A stretch of 64,000 nucleotides of DNA from a bacterium (GTDB lineage Bacteria > Vulcanimicrobiota > Vulcanimicrobiia > Vulcanimicrobiales > Vulcanimicrobiaceae): assembly GCA_021832345.1 (NCBI GenBank), contig JAKBKY010000006.1, positions 1-64,000 of the forward strand, given 5' to 3'. The stretch's first letter is position 1; every line of letters begins with the position of its first letter. The notes below the pieces were generated by a model. That model searched no databases and had not been told where the DNA came from. It saw only the letters and a program-made list of their open reading frames with translations. Positions 32,173 to 41,446 of the stretch are shown one piece after another. The translations under genes and the position numbers were made by a program.

Positions 32173-33905
32173 GCGACGCACGTATCGCAGCCATTCCGGA
32201 CGTTCACGGTCACGCTAAAGGCGAGCACCGTCCGTTTTCCGAGGAACGGCCTATCGCCTACTCTGCACGCATGTTGTTCTTGTGGTTCTATCATGCATGC
32301 AAGCGCGGCTCGCCTCGCTTCCTGATGGTTGCCGACCACGTCAACTACCTGACGTTCGAGGACCCCGGCGCGGTGAACACGGTCCGCAGAGCGCTCAAGC
32401 TCGCACACGCCGGCGACCTTCATGGCGCCGCAGAAGTTGCAGGCGTCGACGTAGCTCACGCCGCAGTCGTCTCCGAAGGTTTACGCCGCGGCATGCGCTT
32501 CTCCATCGGCGCCGAACTCGACAACGATCCTCGTTCTCGCCCGGATGCCCAAAATATCGTTGATGCCATGCGCCCAGACGGCCTGATTCGTTCCGTCCAC
32601 TTTCTGCCGATCGAGCATCCCGAGAAGGGTGCCGACTGGATGTGGCCCTTCGATAACGCCGAGTTCGCGCAGTTCTTTGACGTGGTCGGTGTGGAGCCCA
32701 CCTGGGAACTCTATATGAGGCGATTGCTCGAGGATATCGAGAAGCTCCCGGGGCACGTGGTTGGACACTTCTACGCGCCCGCGAGCTTCGGGCACTGGCC
32801 GGATCTCAAAACGCTTGAGGCCCATGAAGATCGCTTGATCGCCGCCTGCCTGGCCCGGGGCATGGCCGTCGAACTCAACCTGAGATTTCTCTATCGCGAC
32901 CATCCCGATGACCAGAAACAGCGGTATCGCCAGGCCAATCTGCGGCTTCTTAAGAAGGCGGCCGCTGCCGGTGTGGGCATTGCGATCGGCTCGGGCGCGC
33001 ATAGCCCGAAAGACCAAGGCGCGGCCTTCGACGTTGCGCTGGCAATGCTCGACGAATGTGAGGTCAACGAGTTGGTTTTCCCCGTGAACGGACGACTAGC
33101 TCGCGTAGCGCTGCGTGCCACGAAGGAGCATCTGGAGCGTCACGCGCGCAAGGAGACGGTCGCTGCGCCCGGCAGCAGCATCTCCGGGTACGGTCGAGCT
33201 GAACTCGGTCTTCCCGAGCACGGCCCGGCGGCTTCGCCCGCCCGCGCACAGCGCGATGTGGGTCCGAAGAAGCGCAGCGCCGGCCCAGAGCGCACCTCCC
33301 GCATCGCGACGGCGCGCGGGACTTCGAAAACAACCCCGGCGGAGAAGCTCAACCTCGAACAGGCGAAGGCGGCGAAAGTCGCCGCGGCCAAACGCGCGCC
33401 CACTGCGGGGAAGGCGGCGACGAGGAAGGCGGCCGCACTCAAAGCGGCGGCGAAGAAGGGCGCAGCCAAGCCTGCTGCGACCAAGTCTGTCGCAAAGAAG
33501 GCGCCGTCGGCGAAAGCGGCGGCCGCGAAGGCGCACGCCGTCAAACCCGGAGCGTCCGCCGGTAAAGCGGTGAAAGGCAAAGCGGCTTCGACTAAAGCCC
33601 CCAGCAAAACGACGCCCAAAGCGGTCGCCCTCAAGGGGACGGCGAGCAAACCCGCCGGCACACGCAAGAGTACCCCACGCAAGGCGACACCCAAGCTACC
33701 AACCAAAGCAGTGAAAGCAAACGTACGCGCGCCGAAACCGCTCGCCGCCAAGAAATCCTCCGCACGCCACGTTCCCGCCAAGCCCAAGGCCACAAAAGCG
33801 AAGGCAAAACCTGCAGCGAAACCCGCAAAACCCGCAACGAAGTCCAAAGCGGCCAAAGCGAGCAAAACGGCGCATCGCAAGAAGCCATCCACGAAGCGTC
33901 GCTAA
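32169..33905 (+). CDS. PHP-domain phosphoesterase with histone-H1-like Lys/Ala/Pro-rich tail
   Basis: The proposed start is CTG 32169, overlapping the upstream stop (CTGA), because AAGGAAG lies 7 bases before it and the first PHP metal motif (DVHGHAKGEH) comes only 10 residues later. ATG 32271 would remove that motif; TTG 32079 would overlap pcp by 94 bases. Residues 1-330 form a PHP domain: HGH, VADHVNY, IGAELD, VGHFYAPASFGHW, AVELNLRF, GSGAHSPKD, as in PolX/histidinol-phosphatase relatives. Residues ~335-578 are a basic low-complexity tail of AAKKAAAKP-type repeats like bacterial H1 homologues, probably binding DNA or RNA. The enzyme-tail fusion is unusual. Confidence 0.8.
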   Translation: MSDARIAAIPDVHGHAKGEHRPFSEERPIAYSARMLFLWFYHACKRGSPRFLMVADHVNYLTFEDPGAVNTVRRALKLAHAGDLHGAAEVAGVDVAHAAVVSEGLRRGMRFSIGAELDNDPRSRPDAQNIVDAMRPDGLIRSVHFLPIEHPEKGADWMWPFDNAEFAQFFDVVGVEPTWELYMRRLLEDIEKLPGHVVGHFYAPASFGHWPDLKTLEAHEDRLIAACLARGMAVELNLRFLYRDHPDDQKQRYRQANLRLLKKAAAAGVGIAIGSGAHSPKDQGAAFDVALAMLDECEVNELVFPVNGRLARVALRATKEHLERHARKETVAAPGSSISGYGRAELGLPEHGPAASPARAQRDVGPKKRSAGPERTSRIATARGTSKTTPAEKLNLEQAKAAKVAAAKRAPTAGKAATRKAAALKAAAKKGAAKPAATKSVAKKAPSAKAAAAKAHAVKPGASAGKAVKGKAASTKAPSKTTPKAVALKGTASKPAGTRKSTPRKATPKLPTKAVKANVRAPKPLAAKKSSARHVPAKPKATKAKAKPAAKPAKPATKSKAAKASKTAHRKKPSTKRR

Positions 33906-33919
33906 GCAAGGAGGTCGTC

Positions 33920-35956
33920 ATGGCCGAGATTTCCGGTCTGCGCAACGTCGCAATCGTCGGGACCCATCATTCCGGCAAGACCACGCTGATGGAGGCGATC
34001 CTAGCTCACTGCGGCGCGATCGGCCGCCGCGGGTCGGTCCTTGACGGCACCACGATGACGGACTACGAGCCGGAGTGCGTCGCGCACGGAGAGTCCACGA
34101 CCGTGGGTTTTGCGCATGCAGAACGCGACGGGATTGCGTTCACTTTCGTCGACTGTCCGGGATTCATCGAGTTCTTCGAAGAGACGAAAGACATCTTAGC
34201 GGGGGTCGATGCCGCCGTCATCGTCTTGGACGGCGACCCCGCGCGCGTCGTGCAGACCCAGGCGCTCCTCTCGCAACTCAATGCGCGTCGTCTTCCCCAC
34301 CTCTTTGTCGTGAATAAACTCGACCGCTCGGGAGCCGATTTTCCCGGGACGCTGGCTCAACTTCAGGCTGCCTATGGGCGTCACGTCGTTGCGGAGCAAT
34401 GGCCGATCATCGCAAGCGACAACTTCATCGGCTACGTTGACCTGGGATCGGAGTGCGCCTACCGTTTTGAGAGCGGCGGTGAAACGCCGATCCCGATACC
34501 CGAGGCCCTCGGCGAACAGGTGCGGCGAGCTCGTGGTACGCTCCTTGAAGCGATGGCGGACTTCGACGACCACCTGTTGGAAGAGCTGCTCGACGGCACT
34601 CCACCGCCGCTGGACGAAGTCGAGCGCGACTTGCGTCAGGAATGCGCGCACGACCAGATCGTGCCGGTACTGGGCACGTCGGGATCGCTCGGCAACGGCG
34701 TTCGCGCATTGGTCGAAGCGATGGCAACATGGTTTCCCGCTCCAACGGACGTCACGGTCGTCGACCGGGATGGCCGAGACGTCGTGCCCGATCCGAAGGC
34801 ACCGATCGTCGCTCGAGTCATCAAGACGACGCTCCATCCACAATCCGGCAAGCTTTCGGTCGTACGAATCTTTTCAGGGACGCTTCGCGGCGACACCCCG
34901 CTCGTCAATACGTCGGTCGACCACGAACGCGTACGGTCTGCCGGCCTCTATGTGCTTCAAGGCAAGAAACAAGAGCCGATCCAGGAGGCGGGGCCCGGCC
35001 GGATTGTGGCTATCGCTCGCTTGGACTCGGTCTCGACGGGAGACACTCTGACGAGCAACGGTTGCTCGACGCAGCTCGAAGCCCCGGTACGTGCCGAACC
35101 GGTCTTTGCATTGGCGGTCCGCCCCAAGGAGCGCATCGACGAAGCGAAGATATCACAGATGCTTAGCCGCATCGTCGATGAGGATCCGGCGCTCCGTTTG
35201 CAGCGGGCCGAACTGACAAACGAGCTGCTCTTACTTGGAAGCGGCGAACAACACGTCACGATCGCGGTGGAGCGACTCACGCGAAAGTACAAAGTCGACG
35301 TTGAGACCAGCGCGCCCATGATTCCGTATCAAGAGACGATCACTGCAGCTACCGACATTCACTCGCGCTACAAGCATCAGACCGGCGGCCACGGGCAGTT
35401 CGCGGATGTAACGCTGCGCTTCGAGCCGCGCGGGCGCGGACACGGCGTTAGCTTTGAGGAGAAGATCGTCGGCGGCGTCGTGCCGCGACAGTTCATCCCC
35501 GCCGTGGAGAAAGGCGTCAAGGAGGCCTTGCTTCGCGGCAGCATCGGCGGGTATCCGGTGACCGACATCCACGTGGTACTCTTCGACGGCGCCTATCACG
35601 ACGTCGATTCGAGCGAGCAAGCCTTCAAGACGGCGGCCGGAATGGCGGTGCGCGAGGCGCTCCCTAAATGCGGCCCCGTGGTTCTCGAGCCGATCGCCTA
35701 TGTGTGCGTGGAGGTGCCCTCCATCTACACCTCGGCCGTCATCCAACAACTCACCGGCAAGCGCGGGCAGATTCTTGGCATGGCCTCGGCCAACCGGGCG
35801 GGTCACGACATCGTCGAAGCCCACGTGCCGCACGTCGAGCTTGCGCGCTACATTACCGAACTGCGCACGGCCACGCAGGGTTTGGGAACCTACTCCTGGC
35901 GCCATGAGCGCTACGACATCGCGCCGGCACACCGTCCGGCGCACGCCGCCACCTAA
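33920..35956 (+). CDS. Elongation factor G-like translational GTPase
   Basis: The 678-residue product has the EF-G domain order. The G domain has P-loop GTHHSGKTTLMEAI, G3 DCPGFIEFFEE and G4 VVNKLDRSG. Domain II (ARVIKTTLHPQSGKLSVVRI) follows, then III, IV (TGGHGQFADVTLRFEPRG, VPRQFIPAVEKGVKEAL) and V (EPIAYVCVEVPSIYTSAVI). The P-loop differs from canonical AHIDAGKTT, and the protein is shorter than housekeeping EF-G. It therefore belongs to the EF-G-like (FusA2-type) paralogues whose function is poorly known. A strong AAGGAGG site precedes the ATG. It is unlikely to be the only EF-G in the genome. Confidence 0.9.
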   Translation: MAEISGLRNVAIVGTHHSGKTTLMEAILAHCGAIGRRGSVLDGTTMTDYEPECVAHGESTTVGFAHAERDGIAFTFVDCPGFIEFFEETKDILAGVDAAVIVLDGDPARVVQTQALLSQLNARRLPHLFVVNKLDRSGADFPGTLAQLQAAYGRHVVAEQWPIIASDNFIGYVDLGSECAYRFESGGETPIPIPEALGEQVRRARGTLLEAMADFDDHLLEELLDGTPPPLDEVERDLRQECAHDQIVPVLGTSGSLGNGVRALVEAMATWFPAPTDVTVVDRDGRDVVPDPKAPIVARVIKTTLHPQSGKLSVVRIFSGTLRGDTPLVNTSVDHERVRSAGLYVLQGKKQEPIQEAGPGRIVAIARLDSVSTGDTLTSNGCSTQLEAPVRAEPVFALAVRPKERIDEAKISQMLSRIVDEDPALRLQRAELTNELLLLGSGEQHVTIAVERLTRKYKVDVETSAPMIPYQETITAATDIHSRYKHQTGGHGQFADVTLRFEPRGRGHGVSFEEKIVGGVVPRQFIPAVEKGVKEALLRGSIGGYPVTDIHVVLFDGAYHDVDSSEQAFKTAAGMAVREALPKCGPVVLEPIAYVCVEVPSIYTSAVIQQLTGKRGQILGMASANRAGHDIVEAHVPHVELARYITELRTATQGLGTYSWRHERYDIAPAHRPAHAAT

Positions 35957-35982
35957 CATTTTTTCACAGGAAGGCCCGTCTC

Positions 35983-37605
35983 GTGAAACGCTGGACCGCT
36001 CTCATCGTCCTAGCTGCCGCACTCGCCGGATGCAGCAAAGCCTCTACCACGGGGACCGGACAGAACCCATGGACGAAACCCGGCGTTCTGCGTATCGCCG
36101 TCCAAGCCGAGCCGAAGAGTCTCGATCCGCTGCTGGCCTCCGACACGACCGACAACATGATCACGCGCTTGATGTTCGAACCGCTCATCTCCGCCAACGC
36201 GGCGGGTGATCCCGTACCGATTCTGGTCAAAACGATCCCAACCCGTCGCAACGGTGGGATCAGCAACGATGGCCTCACCATCACCTACCACCTGCGCAAA
36301 GGCATCACCTGGAGCGACGGCGTCCCGCTCACCAGCGCCGACGTGAAGTTTACCTGGCAGGCAATCATGAATCCCAACAATGACGTGATCTCGCGCCACG
36401 GCTACGGCAATATCGCCTCTATTGATACGCCGAATCCACTCACCGTGATCGTTCATCTCAAGAAGCGCTTCTCGCCGTTTGTCAATACGTTCTTTGCCGA
36501 GAGCGACAGCCCGTATACGATCGTGCCCAAGCACATTCTCGATAAGTATCCCAACGTCAATCAGATTCCATTTAACAGCGAGCCGGTCGGCGCAGGCCCG
36601 TTTCGCTTGGCGGAATGGGTGAAGGGCGACCACTTGACGCTCGTTCCGAACAAGCACTTCTTCCTCGGTGCTCCAAAGCTCAAACGCATCATTATTCACT
36701 TTATCCCAGATGAAAACACTTCGTTGACGCTGTTGCGAACCCATAACATCGACTGGATGTTCGAGCCGTCCTACGAAACCTATGCGACACTGAAGACCAT
36801 TCCGGGAATCGTTGTTCGGCACAATAACATCAACGGCTACGAGGGAATGCAAATCAATACTGCGCATCCCCCGCTCAATAATGTCTTGGTGCGCCGGGCG
36901 CTCGCCTACGGAATCGACAAGAAGGAACTGTTGCAGACACTGACCTTCGGCGAAGAGACGATGGCCACCGAGGACCTGCCCAACTGGATGTGGGCCTATA
37001 ATCCACACGTCACGGTCTACCCCTACGATCCGACCAAGGCCCAGGCGCTCCTTGCGCGTGCGGGCTGGCTCCCGGGCCCCGGCGGTATTCGCACGAAGAA
37101 CGGCAAGCGGCTTTCGCTCTTGCTCGTCACCAACAGCAGCAACGCCACGCGTTACAAGGAAGCGCAACTCATCCAACGGATGCTTAAGCACATCGGCATC
37201 GCGGTACAGATAAAGCTCTTCAACACCAGCCTGCTCTTCGCGCCCGCCGGCATGGGGGGCATCCTGCAGAAGGGCACCTACGATCTGGCTCTGGACGGCT
37301 GGTTTTCCGGAATCGATCCGGATGACTCCTCAAACTACGAATGCAAAAATATTCCGCCGGGTGGCTATAACTACACCCGCTACTGCTCGAAAGCGATGGA
37401 TGCTGCACAGAGAGACGCATTGAGCCACTATAGCCGGGCGGCGCGCAAGGTCGCCTATGCAAAGGTCGAAGACCTTCTCTCGCGAGACGTCCCGCAGATA
37501 TTCTTCTGGTGGGACCGTCAAGCGCAAGCCGTCAATCCGGACTTCAAAGGATTCCACCCCAATCCGGTCACCGAATCATGGAATGCGTGGCAATGGAGCA
37601 TCTAG
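35983..37605 (+). CDS. Peptide ABC transporter substrate-binding lipoprotein (SBP_bac_5 family)
   Basis: A 540-residue OppA/DppA-type binding protein with lipobox LAGC in AALAGCSKAS. Family blocks include PKSLDPLLASDTTDNMITR, LTITYHLRKGITWSDGVPLT, VGAGPFRLAEWVKGDHLTLV and IDPDDSSNYECKN. GTG start with AGGAAGG. It is a paralogue of the protein at 421-2085 and, like it, has no neighbouring permease or ATPase. Its end overlaps the pyrE gene by 13 bases. Ligand unknown. Confidence 0.92.
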   Translation: MKRWTALIVLAAALAGCSKASTTGTGQNPWTKPGVLRIAVQAEPKSLDPLLASDTTDNMITRLMFEPLISANAAGDPVPILVKTIPTRRNGGISNDGLTITYHLRKGITWSDGVPLTSADVKFTWQAIMNPNNDVISRHGYGNIASIDTPNPLTVIVHLKKRFSPFVNTFFAESDSPYTIVPKHILDKYPNVNQIPFNSEPVGAGPFRLAEWVKGDHLTLVPNKHFFLGAPKLKRIIIHFIPDENTSLTLLRTHNIDWMFEPSYETYATLKTIPGIVVRHNNINGYEGMQINTAHPPLNNVLVRRALAYGIDKKELLQTLTFGEETMATEDLPNWMWAYNPHVTVYPYDPTKAQALLARAGWLPGPGGIRTKNGKRLSLLLVTNSSNATRYKEAQLIQRMLKHIGIAVQIKLFNTSLLFAPAGMGGILQKGTYDLALDGWFSGIDPDDSSNYECKNIPPGGYNYTRYCSKAMDAAQRDALSHYSRAARKVAYAKVEDLLSRDVPQIFFWWDRQAQAVNPDFKGFHPNPVTESWNAWQWSI

Positions 37606-38147
37606 GTTTCCCAGGCGAGCCGGTTGGGCCGCTTCCGGAGCTGGCATGGTTGCGCAAGACGATCGTCGAGCGAGCGTTGCGGCGAGGCGACTACGTTCTC
37701 TCAGGTGGGATTCGTAGCGACTACTATATCGATAAGTTTCGCCTCTTCTCCGATCCGCACGTTCTGCGACGCATCGCACGGCTCTTCACGCCGCTTATTG
37801 CCGAGACCAATCCGGACCTCATCGGCGGCACCGAACTTGGCGGCGTGATCATCGCCACGGCCGTCTCGGCGCATTGTGGGGTGCCGATGATCGCCGTGCG
37901 TAAACAGCCGAAAGGATATGGGGCGTTCCCGGATGAGTACGTCGAAGGGCCCTGGGAACCCGGACAGCATGTGCTCTTAGTGGAGGACATCATCACCAAC
38001 GGGCGAGAGCTCCTTACTGCAGCAGCCAGACTCGAAGAGCTTGGCTTAAGGGTCACGCCATGTGCCGTCGTCAGTCGCGGCCTCGCTCCGATCCGGGCCC
38101 TGATTCAACTGTCTCTCCCACGCGGCGAGGCGCGGACCGAAAACTAA
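37593..38147 (+). CDS. pyrE: Orotate phosphoribosyltransferase
   Basis: PyrE adds ribose-phosphate to orotate in pyrimidine synthesis. The product (184 residues from ATG 37593, or 189 from ATG 37578) shows ALRRGDYVLSGGIRSDYYID, GGTELGGVIIATAVSAHCG, RKQPKGYG and the PRPP-binding loop VLLVEDIITNGRELL. Both starts lie within the end of the preceding binding-protein gene. No other pyrimidine gene is nearby. It converges with the RNase Z-like gene. Confidence 0.9.
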   Translation: MEHLGFPGEPVGPLPELAWLRKTIVERALRRGDYVLSGGIRSDYYIDKFRLFSDPHVLRRIARLFTPLIAETNPDLIGGTELGGVIIATAVSAHCGVPMIAVRKQPKGYGAFPDEYVEGPWEPGQHVLLVEDIITNGRELLTAAARLEELGLRVTPCAVVSRGLAPIRALIQLSLPRGEARTEN

Positions 38148-38157
38148 AGGGCGCCCT

Positions 38158-38931
38158 TCACGTCACCGCAACCATCCCATCGTCTGCCAACAGACACGGT
38201 CCGGCGTAGCGACTGCCCGCTGCGGTCAGCAGATCATCCGGCTGATACCGGCTGCTGTAATGCGTGAGCATTAAGCGACTGACCGCAGCGCTACATGCCA
38301 TTTCGCCGGCCTCGTACGCAGAGAGATGACCGCGGGGCTCGCCTTCGCCGCCCGTCCCAAGGGTCGCTTCGCAGAGGAAGAGATCGCTGCCGCGAGCCAG
38401 GTCCACAACCTCAAGACAGGGGGCGGTATCTGCCGAATATGTGATCGACGTCTGGGTTCCATCGAGCCGTATCGCATAGGTTTCGATATAGTGCCTTGCC
38501 GGCACGAATGAAGCGTGGAGCTCTCCCAGTTGCAAGCCGCGAGCCGGATCGTACTCCTTAACGTCAAAGACGTCATCCAGAAAGTCTCCACCCTCGGAGG
38601 CGAAGACCGCGCAAAGGCTTCTGAGCATCGCTCTCCCCGAAGGCGGCAGGTAGAGCGGCAACGGCCGAGCGCGTTGAGTGGATCCATACTTTAAAGCGTA
38701 ACGCAACGGAATCAGGTCGATAAAATGATCCGCATGCATGTGCGAAATCAGCAACGCCTGCAACTCCGCAGGATCGTAATGCCGAAGAAACTGAGCGAAG
38801 GAGCCCGTTCCGAAATCAAGCCCCACCGCCGTCGAACCGGATTGCACGACGTAGCCGCTACACGCACGCCCCGGGCGGGGAATCGACGAGCTCGATCCCA
38901 GGACGCGAACGCACAGCCGATCCGACGTCAC
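38158..38931 (-). CDS. RNase Z/ElaC-like metallo-beta-lactamase-fold hydrolase
   Basis: The 257-residue product begins with LCVRVLGSSSSIPRPGRACS, has the metal motif LISHMHADHFIDLIPLRYAL (HxHxDH), and later SADTAPC, DLFLCEATLG and the final MLTHYS. The pattern is the tRNase Z/ElaC and phosphodiesterase branch of MBL-fold enzymes. The exosite for tRNA is not obvious and length is shorter than tRNase Z (~300), so a related phosphodiesterase is also possible. GTG start overlaps the channel gene stop (GTGA), suggesting co-translation with it. Confidence 0.82.
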   Translation of the reverse strand: MTSDRLCVRVLGSSSSIPRPGRACSGYVVQSGSTAVGLDFGTGSFAQFLRHYDPAELQALLISHMHADHFIDLIPLRYALKYGSTQRARPLPLYLPPSGRAMLRSLCAVFASEGGDFLDDVFDVKEYDPARGLQLGELHASFVPARHYIETYAIRLDGTQTSITYSADTAPCLEVVDLARGSDLFLCEATLGTGGEGEPRGHLSAYEAGEMACSAAVSRLMLTHYSSRYQPDDLLTAAGSRYAGPCLLADDGMVAVT

Positions 38932-40859
38932 GGGATCGACGCCTCGAGTTTCGTAAACTGCTCCAGGGGCACTAAGAACAGGAGCCGATCGCCGGGTCGT
39001 ACTCCGAAGAACTTGTGAATCGGCACGGCACTTCCCTGGTTCTGCTCTTCTTCACGCCAGACATAGAGCGGGATCCAGGCGATCTTTCCGCCCGGCAACT
39101 CCGGCGGCGCGGGAGGCGGGGCAGGCGTCTCTTCCACAACGCGCTCGGCAAGCTGAAAGGCGGCTTCTCCTGCGGTGCCACGGAAGAGCGACACTCGCCC
39201 GCGAGTGCTCTCAAAGCGCGCCAAACCGGCAATCGTCGGCGCGCTCAGCTCGCTCGTAGAAAAGGACCGAATCCCGAAGTGGCGTTCGATCGAAGCGCCG
39301 AATGCTGGTTCGTCGATACGCAGAACGACATTGAGCTCCATACTAGCACGCGCACGTACGCGACTGCGAGCTCCAAGTGCCGCCTCTAAGTTTGCGGTAT
39401 CGCTATTGGTGACACCAACGAGGCTCCTCGCATACTCCGGCGTACAGTAGGCAATCGTTTCATCACTCGTCGCATCACCGGTCAACAGATCGATCTTTCT
39501 ATCTCGTGCAAGTTCGATCAACAGGGCATCTGGGTTTTTCTCTACGACCACGACATGCTCGCCCAACTCACGCAGGTAGTCAATGACGAGCGATCCGACG
39601 TTCCCAGCCCCGCAGACGATAATATGGCCACGGCGACGAATGTGCCTCAGTCCGCGAACCAAGCGCGTCTGAGCCGCGTTGAGGGCTGACGTGATCGTCG
39701 CCGTCACGATCGCAAGAGCACAGACTCCGGCCAGCATGGCGGCCATGGCTACTATCAACGTCACTTCACGCGACACGGCAATGGAGCGCACCTGGCAGCC
39801 GGCACACGGTGCTATATCTCCGTAGCCTACGGTGGTCATCGTGGTGGTCACAAAGTACATGGCTTCGATCCAGTTTAGGTGAAGCGCAAAAGCAAAATAC
39901 ACCACAAATGCAAGGTAGAGCATGGCGCTGACAGCGATCACCATGCGGAGAACCGGCTCAACACGGCGCACACCTCGTTTCATGGCAGCAGCAGTCCACC
40001 GAAAGTTTTCAAACCGTTCGGATTGACTCCAATGGACACCGTCAACGCGAGCGTCGCGCAGTTCCCGCACCGGACCGAAGGCCACCACGGTGTCTTCTTC
40101 TCGTAGGCGGCGTGATAACAACTCATCGTCCGTAATCGAAGCATCGTCAACGCAGGTGTAAGGCATACGTCCATTGACGGCCACCACGCGAACCCGCAAC
40201 CGGCGCTCAGCATCAGGCACGGTCATGCCGGCGATTCCAAAGCCGACGGCGCTCCGAGCGGAGAATCCGTAGAGATTCGTCGCCGTAACCTGAGCCAGCG
40301 ACTCGGTAACGTCGTCCACGTCAAAGCGATGGGTGATGCGTGCTACCATAGTTTCGAGCGTGGGGAAAGGCAGTGCGTAAAAGCACGTTGGATCGGCGGC
40401 CGCTCCGGCATACGTCGCCGCTGCCTGTGCGGCCGGAGAGACCGCGGTACAGTTCCCTCGCAACCCCTCTTGAATCTTATAGCCGAGGAACGGGTTGAAC
40501 TGGCGCAAGGTTATCCGAACCTCTGCGTTGATATCGCGTACCGCCAGGGCCACGCGCAGATTCAGCCGGTCGTCCTGCGCAACGGCAACCAAACAGCACT
40601 CACTCTCGCTGGAATCGTGACGCAGTCCCGCGCGCGCAAGGATGCCGGGCCCCGTCGGATCCTCGTGATGGAAGATGAACCGCTCGCGAAAGCGGGTCTG
40701 TAAGGCCGCCGTTTCGCGCAGGAGCGCCCGATCTCGCCGAGGGTCGTCATGCTTCCAGATAAGCGCCACACGATGGCCCGCGGTCTTCAAGATTTCGGCA
40801 CAAATCTCGAGTGCGAGGGAGTCGCCGCCCACGACGATAATCAGGGTTTGGGGTACCAT
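38928..40859 (-). CDS. Two-helix potassium channel with TrkA-N (RCK) domains on both sides of the pore
   Basis: The 643-residue protein has a first Rossmann/TrkA-N-like domain (1-150, IIVVGGDSLALEIC), a linker domain (170-270) and a pore unit. The pore unit comprises helix about 303-325, selectivity filter TTVGYGD at 342-348 and helix about 367-392. A second TrkA-N domain follows (411-545, GHIIVCGAGNVGSLVIDYL; VVVEKNPDAL), then a TrkA-C-like end (575-643). It should conduct K+ and be gated by nucleotide or ion binding to the cytoplasmic ring. Most bacterial channels of this group have RCK domains only after the pore. Its start lies 2 bases from the divergent methyltransferase start. Confidence 0.9.
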   Translation of the reverse strand: MVPQTLIIVVGGDSLALEICAEILKTAGHRVALIWKHDDPRRDRALLRETAALQTRFRERFIFHHEDPTGPGILARAGLRHDSSESECCLVAVAQDDRLNLRVALAVRDINAEVRITLRQFNPFLGYKIQEGLRGNCTAVSPAAQAAATYAGAAADPTCFYALPFPTLETMVARITHRFDVDDVTESLAQVTATNLYGFSARSAVGFGIAGMTVPDAERRLRVRVVAVNGRMPYTCVDDASITDDELLSRRLREEDTVVAFGPVRELRDARVDGVHWSQSERFENFRWTAAAMKRGVRRVEPVLRMVIAVSAMLYLAFVVYFAFALHLNWIEAMYFVTTTMTTVGYGDIAPCAGCQVRSIAVSREVTLIVAMAAMLAGVCALAIVTATITSALNAAQTRLVRGLRHIRRRGHIIVCGAGNVGSLVIDYLRELGEHVVVVEKNPDALLIELARDRKIDLLTGDATSDETIAYCTPEYARSLVGVTNSDTANLEAALGARSRVRARASMELNVVLRIDEPAFGASIERHFGIRSFSTSELSAPTIAGLARFESTRGRVSLFRGTAGEAAFQLAERVVEETPAPPPAPPELPGGKIAWIPLYVWREEEQNQGSAVPIHKFFGVRPGDRLLFLVPLEQFTKLEASIP

Positions 40860-40861
40860 CT

Positions 40862-41446
40862 ATGACTGACTCTTCGCCATCGGCAACCGGCTCCATGCGA
40901 AGCGCTCATCCGCTGGCGGTCGAACTCTGCACACGTCTGGCGGCCAACCCGAAGAGCCGCATCCTTGAGATCGGATGCGGCCGCGGGCGCAACACCCGGG
41001 CACTGGCCGCAGCGGGCTTCGAGGTGCGCCCGCTACCGGACGGTGCGCCGATCCTGCCGAGCTATCGCAACTACACCGCTGCCCTCTCAACGCACGCGCT
41101 CTTACACGGGACGCCCGACACGCTCGCGGTGCTGCTCGCCGCCGTGCGGGCGGCCTTATGCCGCGGCGGCCTGCTCTATGCAACGTTCGGGTCGATCTCC
41201 GACGCTCGCCATGGCCGGGGCATCGCCCTTGCGCCCGGCGTCTTCGCACCCAGCGAGGGCGCGGAGCGCGGTGTACCTCACAGCTACTTCGATGAGGCCC
41301 GCCTGCGCACACTCCTCTCGCCCTCGTTTGCCGTCGAGTCGCTAAGCGAGCACTGCGTCGAAAGGATTGCCGGGGATTGGGCACACCCGCAAGGCCACCC
41401 CGGAGCCGTGCATTGGTTTGTTATTGCGCGCTCACGTGGACTCTGA
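40862..41446 (+). CDS. SAM-dependent methyltransferase (class I)
   Basis: The 194-residue protein has SAM-binding motif [20 protein letters not shown], a motif IV-like [13 protein letters not shown] and [13 protein letters not shown]. The fold corresponds to small class I methyltransferases of the type-11 kind, but the acidic motif II residue after the second strand is not clear ([12 protein letters not shown]). Substrate unknown. Only 2 bases separate its start from that of the divergent K+ channel gene, so its promoter must lie inside the channel gene. It overlaps the end of thiG by 15 bases, tail to tail. Confidence 0.8.
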   Translation: MTDSSPSATGSMRSAHPLAVELCTRLAANPKSRILEIGCGRGRNTRALAAAGFEVRPLPDGAPILPSYRNYTAALSTHALLHGTPDTLAVLLAAVRAALCRGGLLYATFGSISDARHGRGIALAPGVFAPSEGAERGVPHSYFDEARLRTLLSPSFAVESLSEHCVERIAGDWAHPQGHPGAVHWFVIARSRGL

